Of a stretch of DNA of 64,000 nt, positions 53,119 through 61,707 are shown piece after piece (position 1 is the first letter of the stretch; each line of letters starts with the position of its first letter). The notes under the pieces were generated by a model that did not search any database, was not told the DNA's origin, and was given only the letters and a program-made list of their open reading frames with translations. The DNA lies in NCBI GenBank assembly GCA_047601665.1, contig JASGIT010000001.1:3472001-3536000 (forward strand). The letters are read 5' to 3'. The translations under genes were made by a program, and so were the position numbers. The stretch is from JASGIT01 sp047601665. GTDB lineage: Bacteria; Pseudomonadota; Gammaproteobacteria; Burkholderiales; Burkholderiaceae_C.

Positions 53119-54861
53119 ATGGGCCATCTGAAAATTTCCCTGCGCCTTTCCATCGCCTTCGGGGTGATGGTGGTGCTGATCGTGGCGCTGGGCGCCGTCG
53201 TCATGGCGCGCGGCGCGCACCAGCAGGAGCTGCTGAAGGACATCACGGAGCGCCGCATTCCCATCATGCGGGCGCTGAACGACGTTGGCGAGCAGGTCAA
53301 CTTCCAGGCCCGCGCCGTGCGCAACATGGCGCTTTTCACCCGTGAAGAGGACATCCGCAAGGAGAGCGAGCGCATCGCGCCGTCGGCCGCCATCATCGAC
53401 GAACGCTTCAAGGCACTGAACGGGCTGATCACCTCTGCCAAGGGCAAGGAGAGCATGGCGCACATGGATCAGCAGCGCACGGCGTTCCGCGCGCTGGTCC
53501 ATCAGTATTCCGGCCTCGTGACGCAGGGGCAGCGCGACGAGGCGCTCAAGCTGCTGGTGGAAAAATTGCGCCCTGCGCAGCTGGACTACATGGCCGTGAT
53601 CCGCGACCAGGCCGGTTTCCAGGCCGAGCTGGCGAACGCCTCCGAAAAAGCCGCTGACGAAGGCAATCACGCCATGCGCCGCGACATCGGGCTCGCCGTC
53701 GGCGTGGCGGTGCTGATCGCGGTGGCACTGGGCATCGGCATCACGCGCTCCATCATCCGCCCGCTGGCGCAGGCGGTCGACGCGGCGGACCGCGTGGCTG
53801 GCGGCGACCTGAGCCACGAGGTCACGTCGCAGGCGCGTGACGAAACCGGCCATCTGCTGCGCACCTTGGAGCGTATGCAGCACAGCCTGGTCGCCACGGT
53901 GAGCGCCGTGCGCCGCAACGCCGAAAGCGTGGCCACGGCCAGCGCGCAGATCGCTTCGGGCAACAACGACCTGTCGGCGCGCACCGAGGAACAGGCCAGC
54001 GCGCTGGAGCAGACGGCGGCCAGCATGGAAGAACTGGGCTCCACCGTGCGCCAGAACGCCGACAACGCGCGGCAGGCCAACCAGCTGGCCCTGAGCGCCA
54101 GCACCGTGGCCCAGCAGGGCGGGGACGTCGTGGCCCAGGTGGTGGACACCATGCGCGGCATCAACGACAGCAGCAAGAAAATCGCCGACATCATCAGCGT
54201 GATCGACGGCATCGCCTTCCAGACCAACATCCTGGCGCTGAACGCGGCGGTGGAAGCGGCGCGTGCGGGCGAACAAGGCCGGGGCTTTGCCGTGGTGGCG
54301 GGCGAAGTGCGCAGCCTGGCGCAGCGCAGCGCCGAAGCGGCCAAGGAAATCAAGGGACTGATCACCGCCAGCGTGGAGCGCGTGGAGCAAGGCACGCAAC
54401 TGGTGGACAAGGCAGGAGAGACCATGACCGAAGTGGTGTCCAGCATCCGCCGGGTGACGGACATCATGGGCGAGATCAGCGCCGCCAGCAGCGAGCAAAG
54501 CCAGGGCGTGGCCCAGGTGGGCGAAGCCGTGACACAGATGGACCAGGCCACGCAACAGAACGCTGCGCTGGTCGAGGAAAGCGCGGCTGCCGCCGACAGC
54601 CTCAAGGGCCAGGCGCAGGAACTGGTGCAGGCCGTGGCCGTGTTCAAGCTCTCGCAGCAGCAGCCGGAGGCCAGGGTGGCTGCGGCACCCATGCCGGTTG
54701 CGGCCCCCGCCCGGCTTGCGCCGGAGGCCCCGCGCCGAACCGCCGCTGCTGCGGCGCCTTTGCCCAAGCCCAAGCCTGTGGCGGCACCCGCGCCGCGCCT
54801 GGTGGCCAAGGCGCCCGTGCTCCGCAGCGCCCCTGCGGGAGGTGATTGGGAGAGCTTTTAG
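53119..54861 (+). CDS. Methyl-accepting chemotaxis protein, four-helix-bundle sensor
   Basis: 580 residues. TM1 lies near residues 10-30 (IAFGVMVVLIVALGAVVMA), followed by a four-helix periplasmic sensor and TM2 near 195-212 (IGLAVGVAVLIAVALGIGIT). HAMP and the signalling domain with the hairpin tip GRGFAVVAGEVRSLAQRS follow. The tail is Ala/Pro-rich and ends DWESF, similar to the NWETF tether bound by CheR and CheB. The ligand is unknown. It is a single gene. Confidence 0.94.
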   Translation: MGHLKISLRLSIAFGVMVVLIVALGAVVMARGAHQQELLKDITERRIPIMRALNDVGEQVNFQARAVRNMALFTREEDIRKESERIAPSAAIIDERFKALNGLITSAKGKESMAHMDQQRTAFRALVHQYSGLVTQGQRDEALKLLVEKLRPAQLDYMAVIRDQAGFQAELANASEKAADEGNHAMRRDIGLAVGVAVLIAVALGIGITRSIIRPLAQAVDAADRVAGGDLSHEVTSQARDETGHLLRTLERMQHSLVATVSAVRRNAESVATASAQIASGNNDLSARTEEQASALEQTAASMEELGSTVRQNADNARQANQLALSASTVAQQGGDVVAQVVDTMRGINDSSKKIADIISVIDGIAFQTNILALNAAVEAARAGEQGRGFAVVAGEVRSLAQRSAEAAKEIKGLITASVERVEQGTQLVDKAGETMTEVVSSIRRVTDIMGEISAASSEQSQGVAQVGEAVTQMDQATQQNAALVEESAAAADSLKGQAQELVQAVAVFKLSQQQPEARVAAAPMPVAAPARLAPEAPRRTAAAAAPLPKPKPVAAPAPRLVAKAPVLRSAPAGGDWESF

Positions 54862-54983
54862 GCCAAACCGCCCTTGTCCAGCAAGCGCAGGCAGCTCCTT
54901 TTTTAGTAGCGTGCACTGCTCCGGGATAATCGCGCCGCTATGAGCGGCAACACACTTGACCCTTTTATCGGTGGATAACGGCC

Positions 54984-55361
54984 ATGACCCGATATTTCCT
55001 GCCGCGCAATGCCGCGCCAGAGGCCGTTGATCTCGAAGCGTCCGACCGCACCCAGCTTGCCCGGTTCATTCCGGAGGGTGGCGGGGTTCGGGCTGAACTC
55101 GTGTCGTTCGATTTCACGCGGTTCATGCAGCGCGTCAGAAACGAGCGGCACACCCGCCACATGCGCCGCAAGACTATCGACGGGCTGCTCAGGAATGTGA
55201 TGAAGATCGATCGCGGCGACTGGGTGGAGGTCGATCAGGCGCGGTACGAGGCCATGCACGACAGGCTGATGGAGAAGGCGAAGTGGATGCAGTCCCGCAA
55301 GAAACGCCGATTCATCATCTCTGAATCGTCCGAGGACGACGACAAGCCGCGTCTTCCGTGA
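54984..55361 (+). CDS. Hypothetical protein
   Basis: 125 residues with no domain I recognise. The middle is basic (TRHMRRKTIDGLLRNVMKID) and the C-terminus mixes lysines with an acidic run (SESSEDDDK). There is no signal or membrane segment. It stands alone after the chemotaxis gene and is followed by a palindromic repeat. Codon use matches the chromosome, which favours a real gene. Confidence 0.6.
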   Translation: MTRYFLPRNAAPEAVDLEASDRTQLARFIPEGGGVRAELVSFDFTRFMQRVRNERHTRHMRRKTIDGLLRNVMKIDRGDWVEVDQARYEAMHDRLMEKAKWMQSRKKRRFIISESSEDDDKPRLP

Positions 55362-55385
55362 ATCCGGGATTACAAGCCAAAAGTG

Positions 55386-55430
55386 GCTCTGGCGCTTGGC
55401 AGCCGTGCGCTAGCAGCTATCAAACTAGGA
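55386..55430. repeat. Diverged palindromic repeat
   Basis: CTCTGGCGCTTGGCAG and GCGCTAGCAGCTATC are imperfect versions of the hairpin arms at 38716. They end in the common AGCTATCAAA tail and lie between convergent genes. Confidence 0.6.
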
Positions 55431-56702
55431 GTGCCGGGGCCGCGTGAAGACCGCCAGCGCGAAGCACAGCGCCAGCGTGGGCAGCGCCGCCCCCAGCGCC
55501 GGGGCCACCTGGGGCAGCAGGTGGTAGCAGGCGATGCCCGCCAGCCAGATCAATGTGGCGCTCCAGTGCACGCTGCCCGCGCTGGCCAACAGCTGCTGCG
55601 CATTCGCGCCGAAGGCCAGGCGGCCCAGGATGACGCCGAACAGCGGCACGAACACCGAGCTGAGCAGCAGCAGGAACGGCTCCAGGCTGTGCATGGGCAG
55701 CACCAGCGCGAAGGCGGTGCAGGCCACGGCGATGGCGAGGCCCCAGCGGCGCACGCTCCAAGTGGGCAGCAGGCTGTGGGCCGAGACGGAGCCGGAATAT
55801 GCGTCGCCATAGGCGTTATCCACCTCGTCGATGAGGATGAGCGACAGCGCGATCAGGCCGCCCTGGGCCAGCAGCAGGGCGGTCACCAGGTCTTCGCTGG
55901 GCAGCACCAGCGCGACGAGCACGCCCAGCGCGTAGCACCACAGGTTGGCGACGGCGTAGCCCAGCCAGGTGCCGCGCAGCGCGGCGCCGCCGTTCTTGCC
56001 GTGGCGCGCGTAGTCGGCCACCAGCGGCAGCCACGAGATCGGCATGGCGATGACCAGATCGAGCGCGGGCAGCACGCCCATGCCGCCTTCGCCGGGGCGG
56101 TTCCAGAGGGCCGCAATGCCCTGGGCCTGAGCAAGCGCCAGGAACTGCCACGACAGCCACAGCAGCGAGAGGATGACCAGCGGCAGCGCGATGCGCGCGA
56201 TGAGCTGGCGCACCAGCCGCACCATGCTGCCGCTGATGAGCGCGACCACGACCGCGCCCCAGAGCAGGGTGGCGGCGATCGGTGCATAGGCGGCGGCATC
56301 GATCAGCCCCGCCTGCCGGGCCAGCGCCACGGTGGCGTCGCGCATCACCACCAGTTCGAACGCGCCCCAGCCCAGCAGCTGCACGATGTTGAGCACGATG
56401 GGCAGGCCCGCGAAGCGGCGGCCATACACGGCGTGCATGAGGCCCGCGCTGGCCAGGCCGCTGTCGCAGCCTATTTTGGCCACCCAGCCCAGCAGGCCCG
56501 CGCCGATGAAGGAGCCGGCCACGATGGCGGCCAGCGCCTCCCGCGCGCCCAGCGCGGGCATGAGATACGCGCCCACCTGCATGACCAGCAACCCCACGCC
56601 CAGGCTGAACCAGAGCGAGGCATGGTCGCGCCAGCCGAAGGCGCGGCTGTGTGCGGCGACGGGGGCCAGGGCTTCGTTGGCGGTAGTGGTGATGGTGTTC
56701 AT
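55425..56702 (-). CDS. cytX: NCS1-family permease CytX, probable hydroxymethylpyrimidine transporter
   Basis: 425 residues, about 12 membrane helices. It starts with a family-like SLWFSLGVGLLVMQVGAYL stretch, with GLMHAVYGRRFAGLP and DNAYGDAYSGSVS later. CytX members import thiamine pyrimidine precursors, and in many proteobacteria sit behind a TPP riboswitch. I see none here; the 130 bp upstream are occupied by a repeat. Cytosine/purine transport remains possible. Confidence 0.8.
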   Translation of the reverse strand: MNTITTTANEALAPVAAHSRAFGWRDHASLWFSLGVGLLVMQVGAYLMPALGAREALAAIVAGSFIGAGLLGWVAKIGCDSGLASAGLMHAVYGRRFAGLPIVLNIVQLLGWGAFELVVMRDATVALARQAGLIDAAAYAPIAATLLWGAVVVALISGSMVRLVRQLIARIALPLVILSLLWLSWQFLALAQAQGIAALWNRPGEGGMGVLPALDLVIAMPISWLPLVADYARHGKNGGAALRGTWLGYAVANLWCYALGVLVALVLPSEDLVTALLLAQGGLIALSLILIDEVDNAYGDAYSGSVSAHSLLPTWSVRRWGLAIAVACTAFALVLPMHSLEPFLLLLSSVFVPLFGVILGRLAFGANAQQLLASAGSVHWSATLIWLAGIACYHLLPQVAPALGAALPTLALCFALAVFTRPRHS

Positions 56703-56710
56703 GTCAGTTG

Positions 56711-56833
56711 TTCATAGCGCACAGCCAGTAAAACCGGCGCGGCCCAAGTCGGCGGGCGGCCAGCCAGGGCCGCCCCGCAGCAAAGGCCGTCGTCCCCCTG
56801 GAGGGGGATGGAGCGAAGCGACATAGGGGGTGT
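56711..56833. repeat. About 120-bp intergenic repeat, copy A
   Basis: Contains GGGCCGCCCCGCAGCAAAGG, the small palindrome CCCCCTGGAGGGGG and GGAGCGAAGCGACATAGGGG. A near-identical copy lies at 60551-60673. Both copies sit directly before a start codon-to-stop junction of minus-strand genes. No coding frame. Confidence 0.85.
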
Positions 56834-56834
56834 T

Positions 56835-57857
56835 TCACTTCACGCCGAGGCGTTCGTGCAGCAGTTTGGAGGTGGTGGTGTATTGCAGCGGCACGGGCGC
56901 GCCCGCGAGCCGTTCGGCGGCGGCGAAGGCGGCCAGCGTGGCCTCGTGGAAGCCGCAGAGGATGAGTCTGCGCTTGCCCGGGTAGGTGTTGATGTCGCCC
57001 ACGGCGTAGATGCCGGGCTCGCTGGTCTCGAAGGTGGCGGGGTTGACCACAAGCTGTTTCTTGTCCAGCGCCAGGCCCCAGTCGGCGATCGGGCCCAGGC
57101 GGGGGGAGATACCCAGGCAGACGATGAGTTGTTGCAGCGGCAGGCGCTGCGCTGTGCCCTCGGGCGTGAGCAGTTGCAGGGCTGCCAATTGGTCGCCGTG
57201 CGTTTCCTGCCCCGTGATCTGTGCGGCGATGATCTGGATGCGGCCTGCGTCGCGGGCTACAGCCAAGGCGGCGAGCGGTTCGGGCTCGGCCTGGAAGGCG
57301 TCGCGGCGGTGCAGCAGGGTGACGCTCGCGGCGCCAGCATCCACGCAGGCCAGCGCGGCGGCCACGGCGGCATCGTCACCGCCATGCACGACCACGTTCT
57401 GGTCTGCCGCCAGCGCGGGGGTGACCTGGGGGTGGTAGTGCAGCTGGCGGCCCAGGTGCGCTTCAAGGCCTTCGACTTTGAGGGCGCGCGGCACGAAGGC
57501 ACCTACGCCCGCAGCGATGAAGACGGCACGGGCTCGCAAGGGCTGGCCGGAGTCCAGGCCCACGGCAAAGCCATCCGCCGTGCGCGCGAGGCTTTCCACG
57601 CGCCGGCCCAGGTGCAGCGTGGGCCGGAAGGGCGCGATCTGCTGTTCCAGCTGCGCGACCAGCGACCGACCCGTGCAGTACGGCAGGCCGGGAATGTCGT
57701 AGATGGGTTTGTCGCCGTACAGCTCGACGCACTGGCCGCCCAGGTGGGGCAGCGCGTCGATCAGGTGCGCGCGGATGCCGTGCAGGCCGAGTTGGAAGAC
57801 CTGGAACAGGCCCGCCGGGCCTGCGCCAATGACGACAACATCCGCAATGGCATCCAC
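56835..57857 (-). CDS. Thioredoxin reductase-like ferredoxin-NADP reductase
   Basis: 340 residues. FAD motif VVIGAGPAGLFQVFQLGLHG at the N-terminus, and a central NADPH-binding segment VVVHGGDDAAVAAALA. It lacks the CxxC of thioredoxin reductases, which marks the ferredoxin/flavodoxin reductase type 2. GIYAVGDINTYPGKR is the second FAD motif. It starts 7 nt after fdxA, so it very likely reduces that ferredoxin. Confidence 0.88.
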   Translation of the reverse strand: MDAIADVVVIGAGPAGLFQVFQLGLHGIRAHLIDALPHLGGQCVELYGDKPIYDIPGLPYCTGRSLVAQLEQQIAPFRPTLHLGRRVESLARTADGFAVGLDSGQPLRARAVFIAAGVGAFVPRALKVEGLEAHLGRQLHYHPQVTPALAADQNVVVHGGDDAAVAAALACVDAGAASVTLLHRRDAFQAEPEPLAALAVARDAGRIQIIAAQITGQETHGDQLAALQLLTPEGTAQRLPLQQLIVCLGISPRLGPIADWGLALDKKQLVVNPATFETSEPGIYAVGDINTYPGKRRLILCGFHEATLAAFAAAERLAGAPVPLQYTTTSKLLHERLGVK

Positions 57858-57864
57858 GGCCGGC

Positions 57865-58194
57865 TTAGCGGATCAGTTCGTTGACCTTGCCCGGCTTGCC
57901 GTTCCACTCATCGGCGTCGGGGGGGGCGGGCTTGCGCTTGGTGATGCTCTTCCAGCCGTCCGCGAAGGCCAGATCGGCGTTGAGCTTGATGAAGGCGATC
58001 TGGTCGGCTGGCAGGTCTTCCTCGGCGAAGATGGCGTTGGCCGGGCATTCGGGGATGCAGACCGCGCAGTCGATGCATTCATCGGGGTCGATGACGAGCA
58101 TGTTCGGGCCTTCGCGGAAGCAGTCCACGGGGCACACGTCCACGCAGTCGGTGTACTTGCACTTGATGCAGTTTTCGGAAACGACGTGAGTCAT
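57865..58194 (-). CDS. fdxA: 7Fe ferredoxin FdxA
   Basis: 109 residues. The N-terminal CIKCKYTDCVDVCP binds the 3Fe-4S cluster and CIDCAVCIPECP the 4Fe-4S cluster. The C-terminal extension is typical of the Azotobacter-type ferredoxin. It is followed at once by a ferredoxin reductase gene and preceded by the cys genes, suggesting electron supply to sulfite reductase. Confidence 0.95.
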   Translation of the reverse strand: MTHVVSENCIKCKYTDCVDVCPVDCFREGPNMLVIDPDECIDCAVCIPECPANAIFAEEDLPADQIAFIKLNADLAFADGWKSITKRKPAPPDADEWNGKPGKVNELIR

Positions 58195-58230
58195 GAAAGT
58201 TGTTGTGTGTAGCGGGGCAAACCCACGATT

Positions 58231-59598
58231 TTAGGCGTTTACCAGCACCGCCCCCGCCGTCTTGTGGCTGGCGGTATCGACCAGGATGAGCGAGCCGAGC
58301 ACGCGCGCGCGCTCGAACGGGGCGGCGGGCAGGGGCTCCTGCAGCACCAGTTCGACGTGGCCGATGGCGTTGGGCGCGAGTTCGGTGGCGTCGTCTTCCT
58401 CGGCCAGGGTGTGGATGTTGAGGTGGTGCACCACGCGGCGCACCTTGGCCTTGACCCAGCGGTGGCCGTGCAGCGCCCAGTACACGCGGCCCGCGACCAG
58501 GGGCTCGTCGTCCATCCAGGCCACGGTGGCGCGCAGTTCGCGCTGGCCGGGCCAGGGGCTTTGGGCGGCGGGGGTGTCGAAGTCGTCGTCGGACGTTTCC
58601 ACCGCCACGGGCGCGGCCAGGATCCAGTCGCCGCGCGAGACGTCCACCTCGCGGTCGAGCACGATGCCGGCGCTCTGGCCCGCGGGCACGTCGGTGGGGC
58701 GGCGGGCGTGGTCCAGCACCTGGGCCACCTTGGCCTGCTGGCCGCTCGGGAAGACCTGCACGGCGGCGCCGGGCGCGAAGGTGCCCGCGGCCACGCGGCC
58801 CCAGAACACGCGGCGGCCCTGGGTGGTGTCGGACGAGGACGAGAATTTTTCCACCCACTGCACGGGGAAGGCCAGCGGCAGCGCCGTGTCGGCGGGCGTG
58901 TTGGGCAGCAGTTCCAGGATTTGCAGCAGGCTCCTGCCTTCATAGCCGCACCAGCCGGGGTGCGGATCCACCACGTTCCAGCCCTTGAGGGCGGAGACGG
59001 GCACCGTGGCGTGAACGGTGATGCCAGCCTCCTCGGCAAAGGCCAGCAGTTGCGCGCGGATATGCCGGAAGGCGAGCGCCGGGTCTTCCACCGCGTCGAG
59101 CTTGTTGATGGCGAACACCAGCGTGTGCACGCGCAGCAGGTGCGCCAGCAGGCTGTGGCGGCGGGTCTGCGGCAGCAGGGTCAGCGCGGGGTTCTTCCAG
59201 TCGAGCTTGGTGGCGTCGACCAGCACCACGGCGGCGTCGGCCTGCGAGGCGGCGGTGACCATGTTGCGCGTGTACTGCTCGTGGCCCGGCGCGTCGCCGA
59301 TGATGAACTTGCGCGCCTCGGTGGCGAAGTAGCGGTAGGCCACGTCGATGGTGATGCCCTGTTCGCGCTCGGCGCTGAGGCCGTCGGTGAGCAGCGCGAG
59401 GTCGGTTTCGCCCGCGCGCTGCACGCCCGCGAGGTGGTCTTGCAGCACGGCGCGGCTGTCCACGAGCAGGCGGCCGATCAGGGTGCTCTTGCCGTCGTCC
59501 ACGCTGCCGCAGGTGATGAAGTGCAGCGCGGATTCATGGTCGGAATGGCCTGTAGCGCTGGTGGGCTGTGCGCTGGCAGCTATCAAATCAGTAGTCAT
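58231..59598 (-). CDS. cysN: Sulfate adenylyltransferase subunit 1, GTPase
   Basis: 455 residues from the ATG at 59598, which overlaps the cysD stop. GTPase motifs: CGSVDDGKSTLIGRLL, DAPGHEQYT and NKLD. EF-Tu-like beta domains follow. There is no fused APS kinase. It activates sulfate to APS with CysD, driven by GTP. The first 16 codons (MTTDLIAASAQPTSAT) are encoded by the palindromic repeat at 59554 and precede the normal family start. Confidence 0.95.
   Translation of the reverse strand: MTTDLIAASAQPTSATGHSDHESALHFITCGSVDDGKSTLIGRLLVDSRAVLQDHLAGVQRAGETDLALLTDGLSAEREQGITIDVAYRYFATEARKFIIGDAPGHEQYTRNMVTAASQADAAVVLVDATKLDWKNPALTLLPQTRRHSLLAHLLRVHTLVFAINKLDAVEDPALAFRHIRAQLLAFAEEAGITVHATVPVSALKGWNVVDPHPGWCGYEGRSLLQILELLPNTPADTALPLAFPVQWVEKFSSSSDTTQGRRVFWGRVAAGTFAPGAAVQVFPSGQQAKVAQVLDHARRPTDVPAGQSAGIVLDREVDVSRGDWILAAPVAVETSDDDFDTPAAQSPWPGQRELRATVAWMDDEPLVAGRVYWALHGHRWVKAKVRRVVHHLNIHTLAEEDDATELAPNAIGHVELVLQEPLPAAPFERARVLGSLILVDTASHKTAGAVLVNA
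59554..59592 (-). repeat. Palindromic repeat forming the 5' end of cysN
   Basis: AGCGCTGGTGGGCTGTGCGC then TGGCAGCTATC, nearly identical to 61645-61684. It is read in frame as LIAASAQPTSA at the cysN N-terminus. Confidence 0.75.
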
Positions 59599-60530
59599 CA
59601 GAAGTAGCCATCTTTCTTGCGCTTTTCCATCGAGGCGTCGCTGGTCTTGTCGTCCATGCGCGTCGCGCCGCGTTCGCTGACCTCGGCGGCCAGGGTTTCG
59701 ATCACGATGTCGCCGGCCGTGGCGGCCAGGCTGGGCACGGGGCAGGTGCAGGTGATGTCGCCCACGGTGCGGAAGCGCACGTCGCGGGTCACGACCTCTT
59801 CGCTCTCGCGCGGCGGGGTGAGTTCGGTCACGGGCACCAGCAGGCCCTTGCGTTCCACCACCTGGCGCGGGTGCGTGTAGTAGAGCGAGGGCAGGCCGAT
59901 TTGCTCGCGCTCGATGTACTGCCACACGTCCAGTTCGGTCCAGTTGCTGATCGGGAACACGCGGAAGTGCTCGCCGGGGGCGATGCGGGTGTTGAACAGC
60001 GTCCACAGTTCGGGGCGCTGGGCCTTGGGCTGCCATTGGCCGAAGCTGTCGCGGTGGCTGAAGATGCGCTCCTTGGCGCGGGCCTTTTCCTCGTCGCGGC
60101 GCGCGCCGCCGATCAGCGCGTCGAAGCGGAATTCCTCGATGGCTTCGAGCAGGGTGACGGACTGGTGCACGTTGCGCGATTCGCCGGGGTGCGACAGGCG
60201 CACGGTGCCGCGCGCCATCGAATCTTCCACGCTGCGCACGATGAGCTCGGCGCCCAGTTCCTTGGCGCGGAAGTCGCGGAAGGCGGTCACTTCGGGGAAG
60301 TTGTGGCCGGTGTCGATCATCAGCAGCGGGTAGGGAATGCGGCCCGCGCCAAACGCCTTTTCAGCGCACTTGAGCATGACCAGCGAGTCCTTGCCGCCCG
60401 AGAACAGCAGGGCGGGGCGCTCGAAGGCGGCGGCGACTTCGCGCAGGATGAAGATGGTTTCTTCTTCGAGGGCGTCGAGGTGCAGGTTGCTGAGGCGGCT
60501 CAGCGTGGAGGTTTCTACACGGGCGTTCAT
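59598..60530 (-). CDS. cysD: Sulfate adenylyltransferase subunit 2
   Basis: 310 residues. PP-loop ATP pyrophosphatase motif LLFSGGKDSLVML, then MIDTGHNFPEV, GGARRDEEKARAKER and the C-terminal MDDKTSDASMEKRKKDGYF typical of CysD. It forms ATP sulfurylase with CysN. The stop overlaps the cysN start by one base. The 147-bp gap to cysH is filled by a repeat. Confidence 0.96.
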   Translation of the reverse strand: MNARVETSTLSRLSNLHLDALEEETIFILREVAAAFERPALLFSGGKDSLVMLKCAEKAFGAGRIPYPLLMIDTGHNFPEVTAFRDFRAKELGAELIVRSVEDSMARGTVRLSHPGESRNVHQSVTLLEAIEEFRFDALIGGARRDEEKARAKERIFSHRDSFGQWQPKAQRPELWTLFNTRIAPGEHFRVFPISNWTELDVWQYIEREQIGLPSLYYTHPRQVVERKGLLVPVTELTPPRESEEVVTRDVRFRTVGDITCTCPVPSLAATAGDIVIETLAAEVSERGATRMDDKTSDASMEKRKKDGYF

Positions 60531-60550
60531 TGGATCGTTCTCATTCGGTT

Positions 60551-60673
60551 ATTCATAGCGCAACGCATGAGACTGGCACGGCCCAGGCCAGCGGACGGCC
60601 AGCAAGGGCCGCCCCGCAGCAAAGGCCGTCGTCCCCCTTGAGGGGGATGGAGCGAAGCGACATAGGGGGTGTT
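60551..60673. repeat. About 120-bp intergenic repeat, copy B
   Basis: Shares nearly all of its sequence with 56711-56833, including CATAGCGCA near one end and GGAGCGAAGCGACATAGGGG at the other. It occupies the gap between cysD and cysH, splitting the cys block. Confidence 0.85.
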
Positions 60674-60677
60674 CATT

Positions 60678-61292
60678 TCAATGCGCCAGGTGCAGGCCGC
60701 ACTCGCGGTTGTCTTCGCCCTTGGTCGGGTCCACGTAGTCGAAGTTGTTGGGCAGGCCGTGCTTTGTGCAGTATTCGTACAGGTCCTTGGACGACCAGTG
60801 CAGCAGCGGCGCGACCTTGATGAGCCCGTCGGGGTTGATGCTCACGGGCTCCATCTGCGCGCGCACGGCGCTGTCGGTGGCGCGCAGCGCGGTGAACCAG
60901 ACCTTGGGCGCGGTCTCGCGCAGCGCGCGGGCGAAGGGCTCCAGCTTCACTTCCTCGGTGAACGCGGCGTGGCGCGGGTCGTCGAGCGCGGGCGTCGGGC
61001 CGTCCACGGCTTCGCGGTGCGCGCGCGAGCGCAGGGGCAGGTAGATGCGCAGGTTCAGCTTCAGCAGCTTCGTCACCTCGTCGGCGTAGCGGTAGGTGGC
61101 CTCGGTGTTGTAGCCGTTGTCCATCCAGACCACGGGCACATCGGGCTGGACCTGGGTGACCAGGTGCAGGATGACGGCCTCGAACGGGCGGAAGTTGGTG
61201 GTGACGATGGAGGGCTGGTTCAGGCCCAGCGCCCACTTGACGAGGCCGGGCGCGTCGCGGCCCAGGTCGGCGTTGATTTGCGTGAGGTTCAT
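60678..61292 (-). CDS. cysH: Phosphoadenylyl-sulfate reductase family protein CysH
   Basis: 204 residues, somewhat shorter than usual. The core VTTNFRPFEAVILHLV, VVWMDNGYNTEATYRY and the C-terminal NRECGLHLAH with the catalytic Cys are present. The CC and CxxC pairs that hold the 4Fe-4S cluster of APS reductases are missing, so a PAPS-type enzyme is suggested. An APS kinase would then be needed and is not in the window. It overlaps the DUF934 gene by 4 nt. Confidence 0.88.
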   Translation of the reverse strand: MNLTQINADLGRDAPGLVKWALGLNQPSIVTTNFRPFEAVILHLVTQVQPDVPVVWMDNGYNTEATYRYADEVTKLLKLNLRIYLPLRSRAHREAVDGPTPALDDPRHAAFTEEVKLEPFARALRETAPKVWFTALRATDSAVRAQMEPVSINPDGLIKVAPLLHWSSKDLYEYCTKHGLPNNFDYVDPTKGEDNRECGLHLAH

Positions 61293-61696
61293 GCGGCCTC
61301 CCGCGCGAAGTGCGGACGCGGCTCCAGCACGTCGCCCTGGTAGAAGGCGCTGTAGCGGTCGAACTGGCGCTGCGCCGCGTCGGCGTTCACGCCGGGGGCC
61401 AGCACGGCGCTGCTGAAGCCGCTGCGGTGCATGTGCACCAGCAGGTCGATCAGCACGTCGCCCGTGGCGCGGATGTCGCCCGCGAACCGGTAGCGGCGGC
61501 GCAGCAGCAGCGCCTGGCTGTAGGCGCGGCCATCGGTGAACTTGGGGAACTGCAGCTCGATGCGCTGCACGCCTTCGAGCGCGCCCTCGGCCACCAGCGC
61601 GGCCAGGTCGGCGTCGTTGGCGATTTGCAGGGTTTTTTCGGTGTCAGCGCTGGTGGGTTCTGCGCTGGCAGCTATTATTTTCATAGTCATTTTCAA
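61289..61696 (-). CDS. DUF934 protein of the sulfate-assimilation operon
   Basis: 135 residues. DUF934 pattern: LQFPKFTDGRAYSQALLLR, RYRFAGDIRATGDVLIDL and a later RYSAFYQGDV. The family always sits between sulfite reductase and cysH and is thought to be an accessory of sulfite reduction; the mechanism is unknown. The N-terminus (IAASAEPTSAD) is encoded by the repeat at 61645 and lies outside the conserved domain. Confidence 0.88.
   Translation of the reverse strand: MKMTMKIIAASAEPTSADTEKTLQIANDADLAALVAEGALEGVQRIELQFPKFTDGRAYSQALLLRRRYRFAGDIRATGDVLIDLLVHMHRSGFSSAVLAPGVNADAAQRQFDRYSAFYQGDVLEPRPHFAREAA
61645..61684 (-). repeat. Palindromic repeat forming the 5' end of the DUF934 gene
   Basis: CAGCGCTGGTGGGTTCTGCG then CTGGCAGCTATTATTTTC. 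It is the close twin of 59554-59592 and is read in frame as IIAASAEPTSA. Confidence 0.75.
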
Positions 61697-61707
61697 GCGG
61701 TGCGGTC

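Noticed and set aside
58231..60036. Upstream extension of the cysN frame into cysD.
   Set aside because: The family N-terminus starts near 59598 and the upstream part is antisense-frame-like sequence within cysD on the same strand in another frame.
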